The notes beneath the pieces are model-generated. The model did no database searches, was not told the origin of the DNA, and saw nothing but the letters and a program-made list of their open reading frames with translations. A stretch of DNA of 64,000 nucleotides from Chryseomonas sp014190935 (GTDB lineage: Bacteria; Pseudomonadota; Gammaproteobacteria; Pseudomonadales; Pseudomonadaceae). The stretch is from contig NZ_JACHVV010000005.1 of the NCBI RefSeq assembly GCF_014190935.1, positions 62,001 to 126,000 on the forward strand, written 5' to 3'. Shown piece by piece: positions 20,313-30,882 of this stretch. The position numbers and the translations under genes are program-made. Within the stretch, counting starts at the first letter, position 1. Each line of letters opens with the position of its first letter.

Positions 20313-21320
20313 TTACCAGGACACGCCGACACCGGCGGTGTACTCGGTCTGGTTGACGTTGCCCTCGGCACCGCTGGTCAGCTCCTTGGACGCCTTGAGG
20401 TTCAGCGACGCCCAGTTGGTCACCTTGTATCTCAGGCCGACATCGCCATCGAAGGTGAAGTTGGCGGTGTTGTCCAGCGGCCGGCCCAGCTCACCCGTGG
20501 TGAAGAACTGGATGGTCTGGCCGTACAGATAGCGGTTGTAGTCCCACTTCACGCTCGCCGAGAGGAACTGGTCGGAGCCGCCGTCCGCATACTGGTAGCG
20601 ATTGTGGTTGAGCAGGCCGGTGAGCGAGAAGGCGCCCAGCTCGTTGTCCCAGAACTGGTAACCGGGACCGGTACCCAGGGTGCGCTGCTTGGCCAGCGCC
20701 TGGATCCAGTCGCGCTTGTACTCGGCGCGGCCCTGCCAGAAGAATTTCTCGTCGAAGAAGCGATCCAGGGCGTATTGCAGATCGTACTTGTTGGTCGAGA
20801 CGGTATCGTTCGCCTTGTAGCGGTCGTAGCTGCCGTTGGCGTTGTGCCGCCACATGCCGTGCCGCGCCTGGGTCTTGAAGTCGATATCGTACTTCTGGCT
20901 GTCCTCGGACGAGCTGATGTAGTCCAGGCCGGCGTCGATGTTGCCCTTCCAGGCGAAGTCGCGCAGGAAGGGCCGCGGCGGCACGATCTGGGTAATGCTG
21001 GCCAGGGGGACGGTCTGCTGGCCATCGGTGGTGGTGACCACCACCTGGCCGTCGTCGGCCGGCTTGAGGCTTTCCACCGGGAAGTCGGGTTCGTACTTGC
21101 CGCGCTGGACGATGACGGGCTGGTCACGCTGCAGGGTCTTGATCTTGTCCCAGGACAGCGGAATGTTGCCGCCGTATTCGGTCTGCAGGAGCAGCTTCTT
21201 GCTGTCCAGCAGCTTGATGGTTCCGGTCAGACGATCGCCATTCTTGAGCCAGACGGTGTCGGCATGGGCGAAAGAGGCGAGTGACAACAGCGCGAGCGAG
21301 GAGAGCAATCGAAAACGCAT
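20313..21320 (-). CDS. DUF481-family outer-membrane protein
   Basis: The 335-residue protein has a signal peptide (SSLALLSLASFAHA), then an SH3-like start VWLKNGDRLTGTI. The C-terminal about 215 residues (YISSSEDSQKYD onward) alternate like an outer-membrane beta-barrel and end in the aromatic VSW. This is the YdiY/DUF481 architecture, of unknown function. I chose ATG 21320; a GTG two codons upstream is possible. Similar genes lie between fxsA and ampG in P. aeruginosa. Confidence 0.85.
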   Translation of the reverse strand: MRFRLLSSLALLSLASFAHADTVWLKNGDRLTGTIKLLDSKKLLLQTEYGGNIPLSWDKIKTLQRDQPVIVQRGKYEPDFPVESLKPADDGQVVVTTTDGQQTVPLASITQIVPPRPFLRDFAWKGNIDAGLDYISSSEDSQKYDIDFKTQARHGMWRHNANGSYDRYKANDTVSTNKYDLQYALDRFFDEKFFWQGRAEYKRDWIQALAKQRTLGTGPGYQFWDNELGAFSLTGLLNHNRYQYADGGSDQFLSASVKWDYNRYLYGQTIQFFTTGELGRPLDNTANFTFDGDVGLRYKVTNWASLNLKASKELTSGAEGNVNQTEYTAGVGVSW

Positions 21321-21560
21321 GGGCACCAGGACACCTTTGGGTGGACTTGGGTGGAAAGGTAACGAAACGAGAGGGGCGCGATTATCCGGGTGCCAGAGGC
21401 TCGCGCAACCGTTCCTGGGTAAAAGTTAGGCAAGTTTCCGGAAATACTGCCCAAAGGTCGGACGTCTTGGGAGAATGTGGCAGCTCGACACGTTTCAGCA
21501 CCACCGTAACCAAACTTTTCGGCACACTGGCACTCTTCTCCCCCGGAGCAGCAGGGCGTC

Positions 21561-21899
21561 ATGCGTGCACCCCCTCCCCTCGAATCCCGTCGCCAGGCCG
21601 TCTTCCTGGCACTGGCCGCCATTCCCGCGGGGCGGGTGGTCAGCTATGGCCAACTGGCGGAGCTCGCCGGGCTCGGTCGTGGAGCCCGCTGGGTGGGCTG
21701 GGTGCTGGGGCGTCTGCCGGAGGGCAGCGCCCTGCCCTGGCATCGGGTGATCGCGGCGGATGGCCGGCCGAGCCTGACCCACGACAGCCCCTCTGGCCGG
21801 GAGCAACGCAAGCGGTTGCGGGCCGAGGGGGTGCTGCTGCAAGAGGACCGGGTGGACATGCGTCGGTACCGGTGGAATCCAGCTGAGAGTGTCGAGTAG
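21561..21899 (+). CDS. atl: Alkyltransferase-like (ATL) DNA-repair protein
   Basis: The 112-residue protein has the MGMT DNA-binding fold (VVSYGQLAELAGL, ARWVG) but reads PWHRV where O6-methylguanine methyltransferases have PCHRV. Trp60 replaces the catalytic cysteine, which defines ATL proteins. They bind and flip O6-alkylguanine without repairing it and pass it to nucleotide excision repair. ampG begins just downstream on the same strand. Confidence 0.93.
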   Translation: MRAPPPLESRRQAVFLALAAIPAGRVVSYGQLAELAGLGRGARWVGWVLGRLPEGSALPWHRVIAADGRPSLTHDSPSGREQRKRLRAEGVLLQEDRVDMRRYRWNPAESVE

Positions 21900-21927
21900 A
21901 GTGCGCGTTTTTTCCGAGCCCAAGGGC

Positions 21928-23649
21928 ATGTTTGCACGTTTCTGGCGAGAAGCCGTCACCACCTACAAATCCAGGGCCTGCCTGGCCCTGCTGCTGCTGG
22001 GTTTCGCCGCGGGCCTGCCGGCCATGCTGGTGTTTTCCACCCTGTCGGTCTGGCTGCGCGAAGCGGGCGTGAGTCGCGAGACCATCGGCTATGCCAGCTG
22101 GATCGGCCTGGCCTATGCCTTCAAGTGGGTCTGGTCGCCCATGCTCGACCTGTGGAAGCTGCCGCTGATCGGCAAGCTCGGCCGGCGACGCTCCTGGCTG
22201 GTGCTGTCGCAGATCCTGGTGGGCCTGGGGCTGGTCGGCATGGCGCTGTGCAATCCGCAGCAGCACCTGGAACAACTGATCGCCCTGGCCGTGCTGGTGG
22301 CCTTCGCCTCGGCCACCCAGGACATCGCCGTGGACGCCTATCGCCTGGAAATCGCCGACGACGATCGCCAGGCCGCCCTCGCCGCCTGCTACATGACCGG
22401 CTATCGCATCGCCGCCCTGCTGGCCAGCGCCGGCGCGCTGTTTCTCGCCGAGGAACTGGGCTCGTCCCGCCTGGGCTACAGCCAGAGCGCCTGGGCCACC
22501 ACCTACATGCTGTTCGCCCTGCTGGTGCTGCCGGGCCTGGTGACCAGCGTGCTGATCCGCGAACCCGAGCCGGTGGCGCCCATGGCCATGGCGGAATCGC
22601 GCTTCGGCTTCAATCACCAGCTGGTGGCGGTCGCCCTGCTGCTGGTGATGCTGGTCTCCATCCCGGCCGCCATCAATGCCGCCATCGCCCAGGCCTGGCC
22701 GCGCGCCCTGCTCTACAGCCTGTTCATCGTCGGCTGCCTGTCGCCCTGGGGGCGCTATTGTTCCAAGCCGCTGAGCGATCTCATGCGCCGCATGCGCGAG
22801 CCCCTGCGGCTGCGCGATGCGGCCAATGCCGAAGAGCTGCCGCGCTTCGACTTCGTCCACCAGATGGTCTCGGTGATCCTGCTGATCGTGCTGATCGTGG
22901 CCGCCACCGGCGGCCTGTCGGCACTGGCCGGCGGCTACTGGCCGCGCGGTCTGATGTACGGCCTGATCGTCTGGCTGTGCCTCACCGCGCCGGGGCGCCG
23001 GTTGATGGCGCCGGTGCTGACGCCCATCACCGAATTCATCCAGCGCTACCAGTGGCAGGCACTGCTGCTGCTCGGCCTGATCTCCACCTATCGGCTGTCC
23101 GACACGGTCATGGGCGTGATGGCCAGCGTCTTCTATATCGACGTGGGCTACAGCAAGGAAACCATCGCCGGGGTCAGCAAGATCTTCGGGGTATTCATGA
23201 CCCTGTTCGGTGCCGGGCTGGGTGGCGTGCTGATCACCCGGGCCGGCATCCTGCCGATTCTCTTCCTCGGCGGCGCCGCGTCGGCCCTGACCAATCTGCT
23301 GTTCGTGGTGATCGCCTCCACCGGCGCCAACGTGCCGCTGCTGATCGCCACCATCTGCGCCGACAACGTCAGTGGCGGCATGGCCACCTCGGCCTTTGTC
23401 GCCTACCTGTCGAGTCTGACCAACCTCAGATTCTCGGCCACCCAGTACGCCATGCTCAGCTCGCTAATGCTGCTGTTGCCGCGCCTGCTGGGCGGCTATT
23501 CGGGGGCCATGGTCGAGCACGTCGGCTACAGCTCGTTCTTCTCGCTGACCGCGCTGATGGGGGTGCCGACGCTGCTGCTGATCGCGGTGCTCTGGCTGCG
23601 CCAGCGGCGGACCGCGATCCCCAGCGGTCCCTCCGGCAGCGGCCACTGA
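21928..23649 (+). CDS. ampG: Muropeptide permease AmpG
   Basis: The 573-residue MFS transporter has at least 12, probably 14, membrane spans with a long central cytosolic region (about 215-290). LLGFAAGLPAMLVFSTLSVW and FASATQDIAVDAYR are AmpG signatures. It imports anhydromuropeptides from the periplasm for cell-wall recycling and beta-lactamase signalling. I chose ATG 21928; an in-frame GTG at 21889 would overlap the atl stop codon. The order ampG-mscS-yajQ-panE matches P. aeruginosa PA4393-4397. Confidence 0.93.
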   Translation: MFARFWREAVTTYKSRACLALLLLGFAAGLPAMLVFSTLSVWLREAGVSRETIGYASWIGLAYAFKWVWSPMLDLWKLPLIGKLGRRRSWLVLSQILVGLGLVGMALCNPQQHLEQLIALAVLVAFASATQDIAVDAYRLEIADDDRQAALAACYMTGYRIAALLASAGALFLAEELGSSRLGYSQSAWATTYMLFALLVLPGLVTSVLIREPEPVAPMAMAESRFGFNHQLVAVALLLVMLVSIPAAINAAIAQAWPRALLYSLFIVGCLSPWGRYCSKPLSDLMRRMREPLRLRDAANAEELPRFDFVHQMVSVILLIVLIVAATGGLSALAGGYWPRGLMYGLIVWLCLTAPGRRLMAPVLTPITEFIQRYQWQALLLLGLISTYRLSDTVMGVMASVFYIDVGYSKETIAGVSKIFGVFMTLFGAGLGGVLITRAGILPILFLGGAASALTNLLFVVIASTGANVPLLIATICADNVSGGMATSAFVAYLSSLTNLRFSATQYAMLSSLMLLLPRLLGGYSGAMVEHVGYSSFFSLTALMGVPTLLLIAVLWLRQRRTAIPSGPSGSGH

Positions 23650-23666
23650 GGCGGCCCTGGGCCGCC
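23650..23666. terminator. Bidirectional hairpin between ampG and mscS
   Basis: GGCGGCC-CTG-GGCCGCC forms a 7-bp stem in the 27-base gap between these convergent genes. It has no T run on either side, so its strength as a terminator is uncertain. Confidence 0.55.
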
Positions 23667-23676
23667 CCGTCCAGCC

Positions 23677-24549
23677 CTAGGCTTCGCCGCGCGCCGCCGC
23701 TGCGGCGCGCTCGTCACCCCTGTCGTCGAGCACCTTGACCACCCGGCTGGGCAGCGCGATGTCGATGCCCTCGGCGCGCAGGCGGTCGCGGATCTGCTCG
23801 TTGAAGGTGAACTGGGTGCCCCAGAAGTCACTGTTGGCGGTCCAGCAGCGCAGCGACACGGTAATGAAGGTATCGCCCAGGCCGGCCACCACGATGGCGG
23901 GCGGGGGCGTCTCCAGCACCCGCGGATCCTTGGCCATGTCGGCCAGCACCTGCTTGGCCTTCTGCAGATCCGCGTCGTAGCCGACCTTGACGTCGAAGAC
24001 GATCTGCCGGGTCGCCTGGCGCGACTGGTTGGTGATGATGCCGTTGGACAGGTTGCCGTTGGGCACGGTGACGGTGCGGTTGTCGCCGGTACGCAGCACG
24101 GTGTGGAAGATCTGGATCGAATCCACGGTGCCCTGCACGCCCTGGGCCTCGATGTAGTCGCCGATCTTGAACGGCCGGAACAGCAGGATCAGCACCCCGC
24201 CGGCGAAGTTGGCCAGGCTGCCCTGCAGCGACAGGCCGATGGCCAGGCTGGCGGCGCCCAGGGCGGCGACGAAGGAGGTGGTGGCGATGCCGATCATGGA
24301 GGCGACGCTGATCACCAGCATCACCTTGAGACCGATGTTGACCAGGGTCACCACGAAGGTTTCCAGGGCCTGGTCCATGTGTCGCGCAGTGAACAGCGCG
24401 GCCAGGCGCCCGGTCAGGCGATTGATGATCCACCAGCCGAGCCACAGGGTGACCAGGGCCAGCACTACGTTGCCGCAATATTGCAGGATCACCGGTAGCC
24501 AGGCCATGAAGGCCGTCAGCAGGTGATCGGTCTGGGCACTCAAATCCAT
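23677..24549 (-). CDS. mscS: Small-conductance mechanosensitive channel MscS
   Basis: The 290-residue protein has three N-terminal membrane spans. The pore helix is Gly/Ala-rich (ALGAASLAIGLSLQGSLANFAGG), followed by FRPFKIGD and TVPNGNLSNG of the beta domain. It opens on membrane tension during hypo-osmotic shock. A charged Ala-rich tail follows the cage domain. It is convergent with ampG. Confidence 0.94.
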   Translation of the reverse strand: MDLSAQTDHLLTAFMAWLPVILQYCGNVVLALVTLWLGWWIINRLTGRLAALFTARHMDQALETFVVTLVNIGLKVMLVISVASMIGIATTSFVAALGAASLAIGLSLQGSLANFAGGVLILLFRPFKIGDYIEAQGVQGTVDSIQIFHTVLRTGDNRTVTVPNGNLSNGIITNQSRQATRQIVFDVKVGYDADLQKAKQVLADMAKDPRVLETPPPAIVVAGLGDTFITVSLRCWTANSDFWGTQFTFNEQIRDRLRAEGIDIALPSRVVKVLDDRGDERAAAAARGEA

Positions 24550-24647
24550 CGTCTACCTCTCCACGCACAAGAAAAAAGTCGGGCGCGGCCTGAATGGCGG
24601 CGCCCTATGTGCGACGGACGGTAGACCGAGAGGTTCCGAAGCCGGAC

Positions 24648-25127
24648 TCAGTCGCGGAAGTTGTCGAACTGCAGCGGCATGCCCAGGGACTGGCCACGCA
24701 GCAGGGCGATGACCTCCTGCAATTCGTCGCGCTTCTTGCCGGTGACGCGCACCTGCTCGCCCTGGATGGCGGCCTGGACCTTGATCTTGCTGTCCTTGAT
24801 CAGGGCGACGATCTTCTTCGCCAGCTCCTTGTCGATACCCTCGCGCAGGGTGGTCTCCTGCTTGACGGTCTTGCCGGACGCGTAGGCATCCTTGACCTCC
24901 AGGCACTGGACGTCGATCTTGCGCTTGGCCAGGTTGACCTTGAGGATCTCCAGCATCTGTTCGAGCTGGAAGTCGGCATCGGCGGTCAGGGTGACGGTAA
25001 GGTCCTTGGCCTCGAAGCTGCCCTTGCCGCGCAGGTCGTACCGGCGCTCGAGCTCCTTCATGGCGTTGTCCACGGCGTTGGTGACTTCGTGCTTGTCCAG
25101 CTCCGATACCACGTCGAAGGAAGGCAT
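24648..25127 (-). CDS. yajQ: YajQ-family nucleotide-binding protein
   Basis: The 159-residue protein starts MPSFDVVSELDKHEVTNAVD and ends GMPLQFDNFRD, both family signatures. YajQ proteins have two ferredoxin-like halves and bind nucleotides; some bind c-di-GMP and act as effectors. ATG 25127 follows GAGGAG. The gene is divergent from panE. Confidence 0.96.
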   Translation of the reverse strand: MPSFDVVSELDKHEVTNAVDNAMKELERRYDLRGKGSFEAKDLTVTLTADADFQLEQMLEILKVNLAKRKIDVQCLEVKDAYASGKTVKQETTLREGIDKELAKKIVALIKDSKIKVQAAIQGEQVRVTGKKRDELQEVIALLRGQSLGMPLQFDNFRD

Positions 25128-25219
25128 GGATTTTCTCCTCGGTTGCGATGGGGCAGCCTTGACGCTGCAGCCTGACCGACCATTATAACGACTGGCCCTC
25201 TTCCTCAGGAATCCTGACC

Positions 25220-25255
25220 ATGCGCAAGGCATCGATGCTGGAGTCACAGCTGTGA
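25220..25255 (+). CDS. Possible 11-residue leader peptide coupled to panE
   Basis: ATG at 25220, eight bases after AGGA, opens MRKASMLESQL and stops with TGA at 25253-25255. That stop overlaps the panE GTG start (GTGA). It could couple translation to panE, or be the remnant of an upstream gene. In P. aeruginosa a response-regulator gene lies between yajQ and panE; here it is missing. Translation is unproven. Confidence 0.3.
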   Translation: MRKASMLESQL

Positions 25256-26166
25256 GCTGGCACGTACTGGGCGCCGGCAGTCTCGGCGGTCTCTGGGCAG
25301 CGCGGCTGTTTCGCGGTGGCGAACCGGTCCGGCTGATCCTGCGCGATCGTACGCGCCTGGCGCATTATCGCGCCCGCGGCGGACTGCAACTCAGCGAAGG
25401 CGACACCACCAGCCTCTATCCGCTGCCGGCCGAGACGCCCGAGGCCGGCAATCCGATCCGCCGGCTGATCCTCGCCTGCAAGAGCTACGATGCCGAAGAA
25501 GCCATCGCCAGCGTCGCCGCGCGGCTGGAACCGGAAGCCGAGATCCTGCTGCTGCAGAACGGCCTGGGCAGCCAGGACGCCGTGGCCGCCCGGGTCCCGC
25601 GGGCACGCTGCCTGAGAGCCAGCACCACCGAGGGGGCCTATCGCGAGACCGACTTCCATGTGGTGGCGGCCGGCGCCGGGCAGGTCTGGATCGGTGACCA
25701 GCTCGGCAGCCATACCCCGCCGCCCTGGCTGGACACCCTCGCGCAACTGGGTTTCCCGGTGCGCTGGACCGACGACATCGATGCCCGGCTGTGGCGCAAG
25801 CTGGCGATCAACTGCGCCATCAATCCGCTGACCGTGCTGTATCGCTGCCGCAACGGCGAGCTGCGCCAGCACGCAGCGGAGGTCGCGGCGCTCTGCGACG
25901 AACTCGCGGCCCTGCTGGAAGCCATGGGCCTTGCTCCGGCGGCCCAGGGGCTGCAGCAGGAAGTCGAGGCGGTGATCGCCGCCACGGCCAACAACAGATC
26001 CTCGATGCTGCAGGACGTGGAGCGCGGCCAGCGCACCGAGGTGAGCTACCTGCTCGGCCACGCCCTGCCGATCGCCGGACGGCTGCGCCTGCCGGTGCCG
26101 CACCTGACCGAGCTACAGCAGCGACTGCGGGCCCGGCTCGCGGAGCGCGGATTGCCCGAGGACTAG
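25252..26166 (+). CDS. panE: 2-dehydropantoate 2-reductase
   Basis: The 304-residue protein has the NADPH motif GAGSLGGLWAARL, ACKSYD, LLQNGLG, the catalytic lysine in WRKLAINCAINPLT, and Glu in RTEVSYL. It makes pantoate for coenzyme A synthesis. The start is GTG 25252, with GGAG seven bases upstream. A 6-bp GC hairpin (26169-26186) follows the stop codon. Confidence 0.94.
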   Translation: MSWHVLGAGSLGGLWAARLFRGGEPVRLILRDRTRLAHYRARGGLQLSEGDTTSLYPLPAETPEAGNPIRRLILACKSYDAEEAIASVAARLEPEAEILLLQNGLGSQDAVAARVPRARCLRASTTEGAYRETDFHVVAAGAGQVWIGDQLGSHTPPPWLDTLAQLGFPVRWTDDIDARLWRKLAINCAINPLTVLYRCRNGELRQHAAEVAALCDELAALLEAMGLAPAAQGLQQEVEAVIAATANNRSSMLQDVERGQRTEVSYLLGHALPIAGRLRLPVPHLTELQQRLRARLAERGLPED

Positions 26167-26209
26167 CTGCGGGCTACCCTGCCCGCTCCCCTGTTGCCAC
26201 GACTGCGCC

Positions 26210-28231
<2,022 letters not shown>

Positions 28232-28252
28232 GACCTCATCAGGAGCTGCGCC

Positions 28253-28813
28253 ATGGGTTTTCGCCTCACCGAGATCTACACCCGCCAGGGCGACGCCGGC
28301 GACACCGGCCTGGCCGACGGCAGCCGGGTACCCAAGGACCATCCGCGCATCGAGGCCATCGGTGCGGTCGATGAACTCAACAGTGCCCTGGGCCTGCTGC
28401 TCGCCGAGCTGGCGGACGATGCCCGCCTGGCCGAGGTGAGCGACGCCTTGGCGCCCTGCCAGCACCGGCTGTTCGATCTCGGTGGCGAACTGGCCATGCC
28501 CAGCTATCGCGCCCTGCAACCGGTGGAGATCGAACGCCTGGAGGGCGCCATCGATCGCTGGAACGCCGAACTGGGGCCGCTGGAGAATTTCATCCTGCCC
28601 GGCGGCTCACGCGCCGTGGCCCAGGCCCATGTCTGCCGCACCCTGGCCCGCAGCGCCGAGCGGCGCTGCCGCAGCCTGCACGCGGTGGAGCCGCTGGAAG
28701 GCCAGGGCCTGCCCTATCTCAATCGCCTGTCCGACCTGCTGTTCGTCGCCGCGCGCATCGTCGCCCGGCGCCAGGGGGTGAGCGAGGTGCTCTGGCAGGC
28801 CGCGCGGCCATGA
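28253..28813 (+). CDS. PduO-type ATP:corrinoid adenosyltransferase
   Basis: The 186-residue protein has the ATP motif TRQGDAGDTGL near residue 10, EAIGAVDELNSALG and YLNRLSDLLFVAAR, with the conserved Arg/Asp pair of PduO enzymes. It transfers the adenosyl group to cob(I)alamin to make coenzyme B12. ATG 28253 follows AGGAG. The stop codon overlaps the next start (ATGA), so the two genes are co-translated. Confidence 0.93.
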   Translation: MGFRLTEIYTRQGDAGDTGLADGSRVPKDHPRIEAIGAVDELNSALGLLLAELADDARLAEVSDALAPCQHRLFDLGGELAMPSYRALQPVEIERLEGAIDRWNAELGPLENFILPGGSRAVAQAHVCRTLARSAERRCRSLHAVEPLEGQGLPYLNRLSDLLFVAARIVARRQGVSEVLWQAARP

Positions 28814-29874
28814 GCGCGCCGGCCGCACCCATCGCGCCACCGCCGCGCCGCCACGAGGGCCTGCTGGCGCTCTGGGACGGCCTGATCCTGATCCTGGTCT
28901 GCGTGAACCTGGCGCTGATCCTGTTCGACAGCCTCTATGCCCTGGGGCCGCTCAACCAGGCGCTGGCCGCGGTGCTGCCCGGCTTTCACGCCTTCTACGG
29001 CGAGCGCATCCACGCCCATTTCATCCGCATCGACCTGGTGTTCGTCGCCTTCTTCATCGCCGATGTGCTGCTCGGCTGGCTGGTGGCGGTGGTCGAGCGC
29101 CGCCATGCCCGCTGGTACCACTATCCGTTCATCCACTGGTACGACGTGCTCGGCTGCATCCCCCTGGGCGGTTTCCGCCTGCTGCGGGCGCTGCGCATCG
29201 TCTCGCTGCTCTTGCGCCTGCAGCGCCTGGGGCTGATCGACATGCGCGGCTGGCGGCCCTATCGGCTGTTCAACCACTACTATCAGCTGCTCATGGAAGA
29301 CCTGTCGGATCGGGTGATGATCAAGATCTGCGGCGAACTGCAGGACGAGCTCAACACCCGCGACGACTTCTCCCAGAGCGTGATCGACCGCGTCATCCGC
29401 CCGCGCAAGCAGCGGCTGATCGACGGCATGGCGCTGCGCATCCAGGCGATGGTGGAACAGGGCTACAGCCAGAATCGCGCCACCCTGGAGCGCCTGGTCG
29501 GCGACGTGGTGCAACGCGCCCTGGAGGAGAATCCCGACCTGGCCCGGCTCAAGCGCCTGCCCATGGGCGAGCGCCTGGCCGACACCCTGGACGGGGTGCT
29601 CACCGATATCGTCAACGGCCTGGTCAGGGAGGCGGCGGCCAGCCTGCGCACCCGCGACTTCCGCGCCCTGGCCAGTCGCCTGGCCGATCACGGCTTCGAT
29701 CAGAGTCTGCCCAGCGGCGCCCAGGACAATGCCCTGGACGAGGTGCTGGTGGAGATCCTCGAGGTGTTCAAGCAGAAGGTCCTGCAGCGCCGCCTCGATC
29801 AACTCGATGGCGAGCTCTGGCCGCAGGAATGGCAGCGCAGCGAGATCGACCCGATCAACGCGCCCCGGCGCTGA
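28810..29874 (+). CDS. Voltage-sensor-like membrane protein without an evident pore domain
   Basis: The 354-residue protein has four hydrophobic segments in residues 20-140. The fourth is S4-like, with Arg123, 126, 129, 136 and 139 at mostly three-residue spacing (RLLRALRIVSLLLRLQR). No S5-P-S6 pore or selectivity filter follows; residues about 150-354 are a soluble helical domain. It resembles proteins annotated as ion transporters in Pseudomonas. A voltage-sensor-only protein, as in proton channels or voltage-sensing enzymes, is an inference. It is coupled by ATGA to the adenosyltransferase and overlaps the next gene's 3' end by 20 bases. Confidence 0.75.
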   Translation: MSAPAAPIAPPPRRHEGLLALWDGLILILVCVNLALILFDSLYALGPLNQALAAVLPGFHAFYGERIHAHFIRIDLVFVAFFIADVLLGWLVAVVERRHARWYHYPFIHWYDVLGCIPLGGFRLLRALRIVSLLLRLQRLGLIDMRGWRPYRLFNHYYQLLMEDLSDRVMIKICGELQDELNTRDDFSQSVIDRVIRPRKQRLIDGMALRIQAMVEQGYSQNRATLERLVGDVVQRALEENPDLARLKRLPMGERLADTLDGVLTDIVNGLVREAAASLRTRDFRALASRLADHGFDQSLPSGAQDNALDEVLVEILEVFKQKVLQRRLDQLDGELWPQEWQRSEIDPINAPRR

Positions 29875-30709
29875 TCTGCTGCTGCAGATTCTGCACCTGG
29901 GTCTGCAGGGTGGTGATATTGCGGGTGGTCTGCAGGCGGAAGGCGTCGAATTCCTTGCTGTCCGGGCCCACCGGGCGGGCGTCCAGTTCGCTGCGCAGCA
30001 CCAGCAGGTCCTGCTGCATTTCGCCCAGGGCCTGATTCTGGGCGCTGGGTTTCTTCAAGGCGGCGATGTCAGCCTGCAGCGCCTTGTTCTGCGCAGTGAG
30101 GCTGGCGACCTGCTCGGTCAGGCTGGCGGTCTGCGCCAGGCCGTTCTTCAGCGCGGTCTGCTCCTCGGCCAGGGCCTTGAGCCGGGTATCCACCTCGCCA
30201 TTGCCGGTCTGCACCGTCTGCACCGCGGTGGAGAGATTCTGCAGGCGGTTGTCCTGGGCCTGCTGGTTGTCCGTCACTCCCTGCTGCTGGCGGGTGAGTT
30301 CGGCGACCCTGGTCTGCAGGGTCTTGACCTGCAGCAGCAGGGCCTCGCGACTGGTGGTGCCGGAGGATTCGCTTTCCACCAGCTTGCCGGAGATGTCTCT
30401 CAGGCGACCCTGGGCGTCTTCGCTGATGCGCGCGAAGTTTTCCTGGGTAGCCACCACCTGCTCCTGCATCAGCAGCAATTGCTGATGACTCCACCAGGCG
30501 ACCCCGGCCAGGGCCAGGGTCAGGGCCGCGACCAGCACCCACAGGGGGGCGGTGGAGGGCCCGCGGCGTACCGGGCGCGGGTGACCGGCAGCGGGTTCGC
30601 GATAGACCTCTTCGGCTTCGACCGGGCGCCGACTGCCGGGACGGCGATCGTCGCGCTCCGGGGTCAGACTCGGGACGTTATCCATTTCATCGAGAAGATC
30701 GTTGCGCAT
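29855..30709 (-). CDS. Single-span inner-membrane coiled-coil protein, unknown function
   Basis: The 284-residue protein has about 55 polar N-terminal residues rich in Arg/Pro, one transmembrane segment (APLWVLVAALTLALAGVAW), then about 200 residues of predicted coiled coil with many Gln, Leu and Thr. This topology puts the coiled coil in the periplasm. ATG 30709 was chosen because the N terminus is typical from there. Its last 20 bases overlap the convergent gene. No function can be assigned. Confidence 0.8.
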   Translation of the reverse strand: MRNDLLDEMDNVPSLTPERDDRRPGSRRPVEAEEVYREPAAGHPRPVRRGPSTAPLWVLVAALTLALAGVAWWSHQQLLLMQEQVVATQENFARISEDAQGRLRDISGKLVESESSGTTSREALLLQVKTLQTRVAELTRQQQGVTDNQQAQDNRLQNLSTAVQTVQTGNGEVDTRLKALAEEQTALKNGLAQTASLTEQVASLTAQNKALQADIAALKKPSAQNQALGEMQQDLLVLRSELDARPVGPDSKEFDAFRLQTTRNITTLQTQVQNLQQQISAGAR

Positions 30710-30882
30710 GGCAGACCTGTGAGCAGAGGCAGGAAGACGGAATCGCGGCCAGTATAACGGCCGTCGCCAGCGACGCGAGGCAGCCCGCACGCGGATTGGC
30801 CCCGGGAGCGTGCGCCGAAACGCAGTCTGCGTCGATAGCGAAGTGCCATCATTCCATGCCCGGGGTGCGCTGAGGATTGCCG

